NCBI GenBank assembly: GCA_041228345.1
Contig: CP166131.1
Coordinates: 496,001-560,000 of the forward strand
Length of the DNA stretch: 64,000 bases
Direction: 5' to 3'
Source of the DNA: Alphaproteobacteria bacterium LSUCC0396
Lineage (GTDB): Bacteria > Pseudomonadota > Alphaproteobacteria > Puniceispirillales > Puniceispirillaceae
The translations under genes were made by a program, and so were the position numbers. Position 1 is the stretch's first letter. Every line of letters starts with the position of its first letter. Below are positions 55,366-63,163 of this stretch, one piece after another. A model generated the notes under the pieces. The model did not search any database. It had not been told where the DNA came from and saw only the letters and a list, made by a program, of their open reading frames with translations.

Positions 55366-56229
55366 ATGAGTGCAAATCTGAAAAGTATAATCCTAATGGT
55401 TATTGGGATGGGTTGTTTAACCTTAGGTGATTTGCTGATCAAAATCGCCAGCCAAACATTACCGCTCGGACAGGTAATGATTATATTTGGTGCCGGCTCA
55501 ATAACAGTATTTTTGGGGGTTATGCGTATTGAGGGTGAGTCTGTTCGGCTATCGCCATTCACTAATCTTGCAGTAGTGTTGAGAAATATTGGTGACCTTA
55601 TTGCCATAAATGGTATGTGCTTGGCATTAGTATTTGTTCCCATATCCACTATTGGGGCAGTGATTCAAACTGTACCATTGATGGTTACCGCAGCCGCAGC
55701 TTTGTTTCTTGGCGAGCGAGTTGGCCCACGGAGATGGTTGGCCATTCTTATTGGTTTTTTAGGAACTCTGCTTATCATCCAGCCGGGTGCTGCTACCTTT
55801 GATATCGCGACAACCCTTGTATTGATTGCTGCAGCAGGTATGACGTTACGAGATATAACGACCAAGCTGGTTCATGAAAATTTTTCAACTCTGCTTCTGT
55901 CCTCGTATACGTCTGTACTATTTATAATAAGTGGCGGCGTTTTACTCATAATCTCAGGTGGAGCCAGCATACCTGATATAAAGATGATAGCCATACTTGT
56001 AGCAATGATCGCCTGCGGTTCTTTGGGTTTTTTCTTTACAACTAAGGCTGTCAGGTTGGGAGATGTGTCTGTTGTAATCCCTTTTCGTTACACTCGACTT
56101 CTGTTTTCTGTGGCGGCTGGCATTTTAATTCTTGGCGAGCAGGTAAATTTGATCATGCTAATTGGTAGCGCTTTAACGATTTCATCTGGCCTTTACATTT
56201 GGCGCAGAGAAATTGTTATTCAAAATTAA
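55366..56229 (+). CDS. EamA/DMT-family transporter (island 3, first)
   Basis: This 287-residue membrane protein has ten helices in two EamA repeats. The first (about 5-140) includes VVLRNIGDLIAINGMCLALV and LGERVGPRRWLAILIGFLG. The second (about 150-283) ends LGEQVNLIMLIGSALTISSG. GAGGAAATT precedes the start. It is followed after about 100 bp by a second EamA gene that is clearly different in sequence, so this is not a tandem duplication. The substrate is unknown. Confidence 0.87.
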   Translation: MSANLKSIILMVIGMGCLTLGDLLIKIASQTLPLGQVMIIFGAGSITVFLGVMRIEGESVRLSPFTNLAVVLRNIGDLIAINGMCLALVFVPISTIGAVIQTVPLMVTAAAALFLGERVGPRRWLAILIGFLGTLLIIQPGAATFDIATTLVLIAAAGMTLRDITTKLVHENFSTLLLSSYTSVLFIISGGVLLIISGGASIPDIKMIAILVAMIACGSLGFFFTTKAVRLGDVSVVIPFRYTRLLFSVAAGILILGEQVNLIMLIGSALTISSGLYIWRREIVIQN

Positions 56230-56331
56230 AATAGGCGTGGCAAGAAATTGCCTCGCTTTCTCATACAGCTTTCGATTAGTGTTTTTTTCAAAATGAAATA
56301 ATCCTATTTTCCTCATAAATTCAGAGCAAAA

Positions 56332-57210
56332 ATGACAAAGCCTATTGCTACAATATTAGTCCTTTTTGGGGCTTCAATGATGAGTTTTGTTGGGGTCCTG
56401 ATGAGGCTGCTCGATGAGGCTACGGGGTTCCAAATTCTTTTCTATCGGTCAATTAGCCTCACATTAATGGTTTTGCTGGTCGTCTGTATTCGGCGCAGAA
56501 CCACTCCTTCATTTTTCATCAAATCAATTGATAAGCATGACCTGCTGATGGGAGGCTGGCTTTCAGTAGCCTTCACCACGTACATTTTCTCTATGCTCTG
56601 GAGTTCAGTTGCATCAACCCTATTAATCATCACTATTGCACCGTTTCTTGCTGCAGTAATTGCTTGGAAGTGGATTGGTGAAACTCCCCACCCTGTTACA
56701 TGGCCAACCATGATCGTTGCAACTTTTGGCGTGGGCTTAATGGTTTATGATGGGGCTAATCTTGGTTATTCACTGGGAAATATCAGTGCATTTGTCTCTG
56801 CATTATGCTTTGCCATAATGCTAGTTGTAGCAAGGCGCAGTCAAAAAACGGATGTTTTAGGCGGAACGTTCATGGCTGGCGTATTTAGCGTTTTACTTGG
56901 AGCCATAACCGCAGTTGTTTTTGATGGCAGCCTTAAAGTCAGCCAATCAGATATTTCAATTATTTTATTTATGGGTGCCTTCACTATTGGTCTTGGAATC
57001 GCTTTGGTAACAACTGGAACAGGATATATCCCTGCTGCAGAGGTAAGTCTACTTGTGTTGATTGAAAGTGTTTTGGGTCCAATTTGGCCGTGGGTGTTTT
57101 TAGGTGAACCAATCACTATTTATGAAATTATCGGCGGAGTAATTACACTTTTAGCCGTAGCTGCCTTCACTATTTATAGTCGTAAATCACGAGTGCCTTT
57201 ATCTGATTGA
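56332..57210 (+). CDS. EamA/DMT-family transporter (island 3, second)
   Basis: This 292-residue membrane protein has two EamA repeats. FQILFYRSISLTLMVLLVV lies in the first half and LLVLIESVLGPIWPWVFLGE, the classic EamA signature around helices eight and nine, in the second. The C-terminus is a short basic tail. It is co-directional with the other transporter gene, from which it has diverged. The pair may form a heterodimer or act independently. It lies just inside the right arm of the inverted repeats. Confidence 0.88.
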   Translation: MTKPIATILVLFGASMMSFVGVLMRLLDEATGFQILFYRSISLTLMVLLVVCIRRRTTPSFFIKSIDKHDLLMGGWLSVAFTTYIFSMLWSSVASTLLIITIAPFLAAVIAWKWIGETPHPVTWPTMIVATFGVGLMVYDGANLGYSLGNISAFVSALCFAIMLVVARRSQKTDVLGGTFMAGVFSVLLGAITAVVFDGSLKVSQSDISIILFMGAFTIGLGIALVTTGTGYIPAAEVSLLVLIESVLGPIWPWVFLGEPITIYEIIGGVITLLAVAAFTIYSRKSRVPLSD

Positions 57211-57227
57211 GTTAACCCCCGCCTCCC

Positions 57228-57252
57228 AATGACACAAATGACAAGAATGACA
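57228..57252 (-). repeat. Iteron-like 9-bp repeats, cluster 2 (inverted)
   Basis: AATGACA occurs three times at 9-bp spacing. This cluster is the inverted counterpart of 54654-54680. It is separated from the right 388-bp arm by about 180 bp of extra sequence that begins and ends with CAACTGAT. Confidence 0.7.
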
Positions 57253-57305
57253 ACTGATCTATAAACCTCTGCCAATTCTTCTCATGGACGACTTTCCATT
57301 TCCTT

Positions 57306-57330
57306 TGTCATTTCTGTCATTCCTGTCACA
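57306..57330 (+). repeat. Iteron-like 9-bp repeats, cluster 3
   Basis: TGTCATT, TGTCATT and TGTCACA occur at 9-bp spacing inside the extra segment, facing cluster 2 and able to pair with it as a long hairpin. Confidence 0.65.
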
Positions 57331-57435
57331 TACCCATTTAAAAAGATCACCAATAATGCATCACGTATTAGGCACCGGCTTTGCCTAAACACGTTTATGG
57401 GCATTTTAGTGACTCATTGAATTGCACTTAAATGG

Positions 57436-57823
57436 CAACTGATAGTGGTTAACACTTTTAAAGACTGATCTGTGTAATTGTCCATTTATATATATGTGTG
57501 GCAGGGGGGTGGCGCCCGCCGCCCCATAGGTGGTTAGGTGTTATTGACATTGGGATTGTTAAGGCACTGTAAGCTAACAGTCAGGTGTCCTTAACAAGGA
57601 TATGTATCTATCACCTACATATCTCACTTACCCTGTACTGATAACGATAAGGATATGTAGGCTTATTCCATTACCCGAAGATTTCTATTCACTGTGAAAG
57701 AAACTGTGAAAGATTACGTGCCTGTTGACAGTGAGTCAGTGACACATAATATGTGAGTATTGCTGATGTTCAGGTCAGTGATGGTGCATACGTAAGGCAT
57801 AATAGATTTTCTCGGCCGCACCA
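57436..57823 (-). repeat. 388-bp inverted repeat, right arm
   Basis: This is the reverse complement of 54268-54655 at the same length. It ends with the inverted attachment core at 57810-57823, which it shares with the 78-bp repeat of the neighbouring integrase module. Confidence 0.92.
57810..57823 (+). repeat. Attachment core, inverted copy
   Basis: TCTCGGCCGCACCA on the plus strand is the only copy of the core in this orientation. It is the joint between the two modules of island 3. Confidence 0.75.
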
Positions 57824-57887
57824 TCTTCTCATCTAAACACCTGATATGTCGGCACATTATGTGCAACAGATTAGGCGTGTGAAATAG
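57810..57887 (+). repeat. 78-bp inverted repeat, left arm
   Basis: This is the reverse complement of 59306-59383 except at one base. It contains the perfect palindrome GCACATTATGTGC (57852-57864) in this arm, a likely protein-binding site. Confidence 0.92.
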
Positions 57888-57939
57888 ACACTCACGAAAT
57901 CTGATGCTCCATCGTACTTACAGTAAATTGAGTATCAAC

Positions 57940-58158
57940 ATGGAATTTTTACTTCTTTGGGTTCTTGGTGGAAATGTATTGGACAGCGGTCTTCGCTATG
58001 AAGATGCTGGCAGCTGCTACGCTGCTGCTCAGAACAGCGGTAAAGACCTCCAAGAAATAGGCCTGTCTCCACCCAAGTTCACTTGTGTTCCAGTTGCCGA
58101 AGGCAAAGAATTGAAACTGCTGGTTCCTGAACAGCAAGGTTCACGCTTTCCATTCTGA
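57940..58158 (+). CDS. Small protein of unknown function (island 3)
   Basis: This short product of 72 residues starts MEFLLLWVLGGNVLDSGLRY with a hydrophobic N-terminus. It then has GSCYAAAQN and FTCVPVAEG, two cysteines about 35 residues apart. A longer start at 57904 adds 12 residues. It converges on the integrase gene with a 6-bp gap. It resembles small exported or membrane-tethered proteins often seen in marine bacterial accessory DNA, but I cannot name a family. The position inside the integrase module suggests it travels with it. Confidence 0.5.
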   Translation: MEFLLLWVLGGNVLDSGLRYEDAGSCYAAAQNSGKDLQEIGLSPPKFTCVPVAEGKELKLLVPEQQGSRFPF

Positions 58159-58164
58159 TACAGA

Positions 58165-59304
58165 TTAGAGTCTCCTCATCCACTTCTCTAAGACCTCTAA
58201 TGGATACCCATTCCCATATCCATGACCTACGCCAGAGGTCTTCCAGCCTCCTATTGCATCAACAATATCCGATGGACATTCCACGGCTCTTAAACGGTCA
58301 CGAAGACTATGTCTAAAGCTATGAATGACACAGTTGTCTGGCACGTATTGATGCAGCCATTTATTAAGACCACCACTAGCTGAGTTGGCTTTACAGCTTG
58401 CTGCATCGCAGTATCTAGGAAAAGCAAAGATACTATCATTGTTGGCCTCTAGAAGCCTCTTAGACGCCCACAGAGTAGCCCCAACAAGCGGAATACATCT
58501 GTGACTGCCTTTGGTCTTTAAACTCCTCCACGGATGAGGTTTAAGGTCTATGTGAGGTATACAGTCATCTAGTTTTATGTCTTCTTTCAGTAACCCAGCT
58601 GCTTCTCCTAATCTCATGCCAGTGTCACTGATAAGAGCAATGAGCCACCGCATCTCATCGTCTATGTCTTTGCACAGAGATTGCACCCTCTTGATGTCTT
58701 GAATGGATATTGGCTGTCTTGATTGAGCATCATCATCATCAGGAAAGTAAGTCTTGGCAAAGGCATTGGAACAATCCAGCCCCTCCTCTGCTATCGCTAG
58801 GTTCACTATGGCTCTTATTGATGAAAAGACACGCTTGACTGTCTTAATACCCATACCTTTATCAATACACCAATCACGAAACTGAGCAGCTTCATTGGAG
58901 GAGTAAGAGGATATGGGTCTATCGCCCAAGAGTTTGGTCACATAGCTAGTGTTACGATTGGCGGTTCTTATGAACACCTTGTCTTTACCCACGCCTTTCA
59001 GCCGCAGGTATAACTCACAGGCTTCAGACAGAAGTAAACCATCATTAACAGCAGAATCACTTGATTTGACCACTTGAATAGCAGGTATATCCATATTTTG
59101 CAGTCGCAAACCAAGCCAATAATCCTCAAGGCGTTGGTTTATTGATTTGCTTGCACGAACAGCTACAGAGGCTGATTTGGTTTTAAGGCTGAAGCAGAGC
59201 CTACTCACATTATAGTAGGCAATTAGGTCATAAGGTATGTGACGAACATAATAGTAAACACCATCACGATTCATCACGTGTTCGGGAGCAAATTTCTTTC
59301 TCAT
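58165..59304 (-). CDS. Tyrosine-family site-specific integrase (island 3)
   Basis: This 379-residue recombinase appears intact. The N-terminal arm-binding region (MRKKFAPEHVMNRDGVYYYVRHIPYDL) matches the family start. A core-binding SAM-like domain lies at about 105-185. The catalytic domain has DTGMRLGEAAGL (Arg), HSFRHSLRDRL (His-x-x-Arg) and VGHGYGNGY (Tyr). Its start is just inside the 78-bp arm that ends in core 4, so its promoter lies in the repeat. It is the best candidate for the enzyme that moves or inverts the modules here. Confidence 0.93.
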   Translation of the reverse strand: MRKKFAPEHVMNRDGVYYYVRHIPYDLIAYYNVSRLCFSLKTKSASVAVRASKSINQRLEDYWLGLRLQNMDIPAIQVVKSSDSAVNDGLLLSEACELYLRLKGVGKDKVFIRTANRNTSYVTKLLGDRPISSYSSNEAAQFRDWCIDKGMGIKTVKRVFSSIRAIVNLAIAEEGLDCSNAFAKTYFPDDDDAQSRQPISIQDIKRVQSLCKDIDDEMRWLIALISDTGMRLGEAAGLLKEDIKLDDCIPHIDLKPHPWRSLKTKGSHRCIPLVGATLWASKRLLEANNDSIFAFPRYCDAASCKANSASGGLNKWLHQYVPDNCVIHSFRHSLRDRLRAVECPSDIVDAIGGWKTSGVGHGYGNGYPLEVLEKWMRRL

Positions 59305-59305
59305 T

Positions 59306-59383
59306 CTATTTCACACGCCTAATCTGTTGCACATAATGTGCAGACATATCAGGTGTTTAGATGAGAAGATGGTGCGGCCGAGA
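59306..59383 (-). repeat. 78-bp inverted repeat, right arm
   Basis: This is the partner of 57810-57887. It lies between the integrase start and the right end of core 4 and must contain the integrase promoter. Confidence 0.92.
59370..59383 (-). repeat. Attachment core, copy 4
   Basis: TGGTGCGGCCGAGA, identical to copies 1 and 3. A partial second copy, TGGTGCGG, follows at 59390-59397. No tRNA body is found to the right within the window. Confidence 0.7.
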
Positions 59384-59521
59384 CGCAATGTGGTGCGGAA
59401 TCATTAGTGTCTAACTAATTGAATCATATAGACAGTTGTAAATCTTGGCAAGAGGCTTGTGATACCGATTGTGACACCTTTTTAAGGCTAGGGATTTTAG
59501 GAATCCTACTTCTAAAACCAA

Positions 59522-59592
59522 CCCCCATACCCATCGAAATCTCACGGCTTCAAAAAAGGGGGCTAAAAGTCAGAGGTGTTGTTCTTGTTGTT
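59522..59592 (+). repeat. Diverged direct repeat, left copy
   Basis: This copy begins CCCCCATACCCATCGAAATC and contains TTCAAAAAAGGGGGCTAAAA and TTGTTCTTGTTGTT. It matches 62697-62760 with about a dozen differences. It lies in the 360-bp gap between the integrase and the PhoX-like gene, which otherwise holds core 4 and the terminator. Confidence 0.75.
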
Positions 59593-59620
59593 AAAATCAC
59601 ACAGCAGTTGATGCAAGGGC

Positions 59621-59650
59621 AAAAAAGAGAGGCGCATTATCACGCCTCTC
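59621..59650 (-). terminator. Strong Rho-independent terminator of the secreted-protein gene
   Basis: On the minus strand GAGAGGCG pairs perfectly with CGCCTCTC around an 8-nt loop and is followed by six T. It lies 19 bp past the stop codon. Confidence 0.9.
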
Positions 59651-59668
59651 CGAGTTGTTATTGTAATG

Positions 59669-61726
59669 TCATTTTTTAGGATTCATGGTGAACATAAATA
59701 TTTGCCCACCTGCATCACCGCCGTGCGCTTCCACAGCTCCACTCGATTCTGGACGAGCCTGAACCACTCCAATGTAGGTTTGCTCTGCGGTGCTGATTTT
59801 GCTGCGAATGTCCTGACGAGCCGTTCCTTTCAATTCTTCCATGGAGTAGAAAGAGCCATCAGTTTTCTTTGCAATTAGTGCAGTTACAGGCCATGAACCT
59901 GAAAATTCGGTTGTTCCTGGCTTAGTGAAAGCGCCACCCAGTGCAGATACACCCGCTTCATAACGTGAGCTGTATTTACCGCCGGAAATTGCTAGAAGAT
60001 GGGCATCAGTGACGTTCATGTCATCGTCGATTGTCAGCACATATTTGCGTTCGCCGAAGTCATTTCCTGAGTCTTCGTCTACAATCAAATAGTCACCGTC
60101 TGCTGTTTTAGCCCAATAAAGTCCATCAGGATCAACCATCTTAGCGACACCTTTTTCCATATGGATAGACGCATCACCACCTTTCACCTTACCTTCGCCA
60201 CCAACCTTTAGAGTTAAAGCGCCATCCACAGCTGCAACAGCCCGTTTGACTGAAACATCGAGAAATGCAGGAAGCTCACCCTTAGCTAGATTAAGAGCCT
60301 CAGCAAGGTTGCCAAGGTCAAAAGCAAGCAAGCCGCCTTCGTCAGTCATGTTTTGGAAATAACGCGCAGCCCCTGAAGGGTCAGCAGCAGGGTGTTCTGT
60401 TTTTGTGTCTCCATTAAAGAAGGCATAACCTTTTGGCTGTTCCTCTTTTTGTTCCCATAACATCATCTCTGTGTCTTGCACGGCGAGTGGTTTATCAAAG
60501 CCCTGCCATTGATAAGATGTTGGATAAAAACGACCATTGAAACTATTCGGAGCATCCTTGTTTTTCATATAGTCATCAACCATTTTTGCATCGAGTTTTG
60601 CCTCAATACCCAGTTTGGCGAATGTCTCACGAGCAAGTGCTAATCCATAGATTTTGCCATATAACAGGCCATTTCTCGCAAGGAATGCGTCACGTTCATT
60701 TGCTGTTGCATAGTTAATTTTGCTGCCATCTGCTCGGCGGTCTTTAATGCCAACATAAATACGATTCGGCGCTGGTTCTTGGCCATGATTGTAGCCAGCT
60801 GCCACGATAACCACGTAATCCTTATGGCCTGAGTTGATTGGCATTAGCTTTTCATAACCAGTTTGACCGAGAGCGGGAACCGTATATGCGGTCCGATTGG
60901 CAATATCCACGACAACACTCGCCAGACCCAGCGTTGATGCCGAGTCATGTTTCCCAGCAGGGAACATCTGCCCAATTTCCCACTCCTCAGCGGTCAGCCA
61001 GACATCGTCTCGAAAACCAATACCTTGACCATATTTATTCGCTTGCTCGTACCACGCTCCGCAGAAACTCTGGAAAAAATAATCAGCTTCGCTCAGGCGG
61101 AAATTCGGCTTAAACTGAACAAGTGTTCCGTCGGGTCGGGTTTGGTTGCCCCATTTGCCAGACAGGTAGGATGGGTCGAAAGATGGTGCAGAGACAATCT
61201 CGCCGAAACCGTTATATACTGTGTCAAATAGTTTCCCTGAGCCTTTTACCATCCCCTTTGCGGAGTTTGCATTCTTCATAAAGTCTGCAAATTTTGCTCT
61301 ATCATAATCGATGGTATGGATGTGGGAGCCTGTGAAGGTTACACCATTCTTCATTCTCCAGGGATATGTTTCTGGCCGTGGGGCGCGGCCCATCGTTGCA
61401 TATGACTCACTTTGATAGATCACCCTTACAGTTTCATCATCTGTGAGCATGGCTGCATGACCATCTGGATAGCCTGTCAAAGTTTCACCAGAAACAACGT
61501 CAACTTCGCCAACAGTTGCAATAGCTTTGAAGCTGGCAAAAGGAAAATTTGTATTAGCGCTTTCACCATCTTTCAAAGGCTTTGTTGCAAGACCAGCCTC
61601 AGGAATAAGAGCAGTGGTCTCGCCGATTACTTTTTGCGAGCCGTGGCTGCCAGCAACCGCTGAAAAAACAACTGAAGTAGATAGCAAAGTGGTGCTTAAA
61701 AGCGCAGTGAGAATTAGGTGTTTCAT
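59669..61726 (-). CDS. Large secreted protein, possibly PhoX/DUF839-like
   Basis: This 685-residue protein has a signal peptide (MKHLILTALLSTTLLSTSVV, cleavage near SAVAGS). It contains PSYLSGKWGNQTRPDGTLV, a middle region with YVVIVAAGYNHGQEPAPNRIY, and LIVDEDSGNDFGERKYVLTI near residue 560, which resembles the metal-binding repeats of PhoX-type (DUF839) enzymes. The C-terminus has RQDIRSKISTAEQTYIGVVQ and a Gly-Gly-His-rich segment GAVEAHGGDAGGQIF. I am unsure of the family. A calcium-dependent extracellular phosphatase or a related beta-propeller enzyme is the best guess. It is a single gene with its own strong terminator. Confidence 0.6.
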   Translation of the reverse strand: MKHLILTALLSTTLLSTSVVFSAVAGSHGSQKVIGETTALIPEAGLATKPLKDGESANTNFPFASFKAIATVGEVDVVSGETLTGYPDGHAAMLTDDETVRVIYQSESYATMGRAPRPETYPWRMKNGVTFTGSHIHTIDYDRAKFADFMKNANSAKGMVKGSGKLFDTVYNGFGEIVSAPSFDPSYLSGKWGNQTRPDGTLVQFKPNFRLSEADYFFQSFCGAWYEQANKYGQGIGFRDDVWLTAEEWEIGQMFPAGKHDSASTLGLASVVVDIANRTAYTVPALGQTGYEKLMPINSGHKDYVVIVAAGYNHGQEPAPNRIYVGIKDRRADGSKINYATANERDAFLARNGLLYGKIYGLALARETFAKLGIEAKLDAKMVDDYMKNKDAPNSFNGRFYPTSYQWQGFDKPLAVQDTEMMLWEQKEEQPKGYAFFNGDTKTEHPAADPSGAARYFQNMTDEGGLLAFDLGNLAEALNLAKGELPAFLDVSVKRAVAAVDGALTLKVGGEGKVKGGDASIHMEKGVAKMVDPDGLYWAKTADGDYLIVDEDSGNDFGERKYVLTIDDDMNVTDAHLLAISGGKYSSRYEAGVSALGGAFTKPGTTEFSGSWPVTALIAKKTDGSFYSMEELKGTARQDIRSKISTAEQTYIGVVQARPESSGAVEAHGGDAGGQIFMFTMNPKK

Positions 61727-62322
61727 TTAGGAAGCCTCTCAAAATGAAGCGATTGGGAGGCTCTTCTTTCCAATTTTTTTATTTCACCTATGTTACCGAA
61801 ATATTAAATTTTTGCTATTGAGGCATCCCCTCTGCGTCGCAGGACAAGGAAGACAAAACATATAAGCTAATCAGGCTTTAAGTTCTATTATAAACAGTAT
61901 GATATTGCGCTGATATTAGAGGCAGAAATACTGATTAAGAAAATTTTTTATGGAACACCCACTATGTCTTGCAGCTGAATTTAAAGTTATTTTCCAAAGG
62001 TTGCCGTATCTGAACCACCCACTGCCAAGTCATTCAAGTCCAAAGGCTGATTGATGCAGAGTTTAATGTCAGCCAAATTGAAAAAAATTAACCGAGAATT
62101 AAAATTATTATAAGACGCGCTTCAGCCAATTATGACACGATTCGTGCAACTTTGGAGGGGTTGCTGAATATTTGAGACAAGCCTCACCGTTCTAGTAAAC
62201 TTTTAGAATCAGTTGCTTAATGAAGTGGCTCGCTCTTGTAATAAATCTGCAAAGTTCGGTTAATCTACTCCAATGCGCAGAAACCGTTAACAAATAGTTT
62301 TGTTACAAAAATGGAGCTGAAG
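61727..62322. other. Gene-free AT-rich region
   Basis: Nearly 600 bp lie between the start of the secreted-protein gene and the next small ORF. It should hold the promoter of the former. I looked for a Pho-box-like direct repeat and found none I could defend. At 62286-62306, GTTAACAAA and TTTTGTTAC form an inverted repeat just upstream of the small ORF, a possible operator. Confidence 0.5.
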
Positions 62323-62541
62323 ATGAAAAACGCTGTTCCCCTTAACACCATAGCAAGCACATATAACGTGTCCATTCACGAGTTGTTACTTTTGGTTAGC
62401 TCGATGAAGTTAGATTTGACTTATGTAGAGGGTATTGCATTTGTAAACGCCAGCGATTTTGAAGTTTTAAACACTGTAGAAGACATTTTCATCTACACGT
62501 TCGCTGACAGGCATAACTTATCGTCTAATGCCGAACTTTGA
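62323..62541 (+). CDS. Small protein of unknown function (island 4)
   Basis: This 72-residue product starts MKNAVPLNTIASTYNVSIHE. The ATG at 62323 is preferred to 62311 because GGAG lies seven bases before it. The N-terminal half (IASTYNVSIHELLLLVSSM) resembles a short helix-turn-helix or IF2-N-like helical fold, followed by a beta strand YVEGIAFVN. It could be a small DNA-binding or adaptor protein. An inverted repeat lies directly upstream, which would suit autoregulation. No family is recognised. Confidence 0.5.
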   Translation: MKNAVPLNTIASTYNVSIHELLLLVSSMKLDLTYVEGIAFVNASDFEVLNTVEDIFIYTFADRHNLSSNAEL

Positions 62542-62696
62542 TTTCGTGAGGGTTTGAGACTGCAAAAGTTTGGTTTGTTTGGTGCCTCAGTGACCCTCGG
62601 CCGTTGGTGTAGCCATCAAATATTAAGAAGATGTTATGTTAATATTACAATCAAGTGAAGAGTTGCACTGATTTTTTGACCACAGACCACAGCACA

Positions 62697-62760
62697 CCCC
62701 CGTACCCTTCGTAATCTCACAACTTCAAAAAAGGGGCTAAAGGCTCTGGTTCTTGTTGTT
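62697..62760 (+). repeat. Diverged direct repeat, right copy
   Basis: This is the partner of 59522-59592 in the same orientation. It shares CCCCC-TACCC, AATCTCAC, CTTCAAAAAAGGGG and TTCTTGTTGTT. Confidence 0.75.
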
Positions 62761-62899
62761 CTTTTTGTTTCTGAGAAAATAAACACTAAAAGATAAGACA
62801 GCAAACAAAGCTATACTTCTCAGCTTCAGTCTGCCTTGGCCTAAGGTTCACTTAGGTTCCAGTGGCCTTTGGTTACTCTGGTCTGGTCTGTTTAATGGT

Positions 62900-62985
62900 G
62901 GTGTAGGAGGTGTAGGGTCAAGACCTTCATTCCAAAGAACCATTGTTCTTTAGAACCTATAGTTCACCCCTACACCCACTACACC
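62900..62985. repeat. Nested inverted repeat (large stem with inner hairpin)
   Basis: The outer stem 62900-62917/62967-62985 has two or three mismatches. The inner perfect 7-bp hairpin lies at 62934-62951. A short T run follows at 62986-62990, so on RNA it could also act as a terminator. Confidence 0.65.
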
Positions 62986-63163
62986 TTTTTGTTTGGACTG
63001 GGGAACTAAGGTTACTTTGGGCCAAGGTTACTCTGGCCTATAGAACCTATGACCTTAGTTTCAGTCTTGATTGTTAATAATTAACTACGACACCTTCTAC
63101 CTACTGCCTATAGTCAGGCAGGGGCGGACCGGAGTATACTAGTACGCATAAGGATGTGTACTC

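Larger units (their letters stand above)
54268..59383. mobile_element. Island 3: two inverted-repeat modules with transporters and integrase
   Basis: Direct cores at 54268 and 59370 bound 5.1 kb, and an inverted core lies at 57810. The left module (54268-57823) is framed by 388-bp near-identical inverted repeats and carries a small secreted protein and two EamA transporters. The right module (57810-59383) is framed by 78-bp inverted repeats with one mismatch and carries an intact integrase and a small ORF. The high identity of the arms suggests recent or ongoing activity. Confidence 0.72.
62542..63163. other. Repeat- and hairpin-rich region, possible origin
   Basis: About 620 bp lack a gene but are dense in structure. 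They hold the right copy of the direct repeat (62697-62760). An 18-bp imperfect stem, GGTGTAGGAGGTGTAGGG (62900-62917), pairs with 62967-62985 and encloses a perfect hairpin AAAGAAC/GTTCTTT (62934-62951). Three copies of GGTTACTYTGG lie at 62871, 63010 and 63026. Such a pattern before a possible replication gene suggests an origin, which is inference. Confidence 0.45.

Noticed and set aside
54268-59383. Insertion sequence or composite transposon of the DDE type
   Set aside because: No DDE transposase frame exists; the inverted repeats carry an integrase core and the only recombinases are of the tyrosine type.
62640-63100. CRISPR-like array in the repeat-rich region
   Set aside because: The repeats are short, unevenly spaced and differ in sequence; there are no regular spacers or cas genes.
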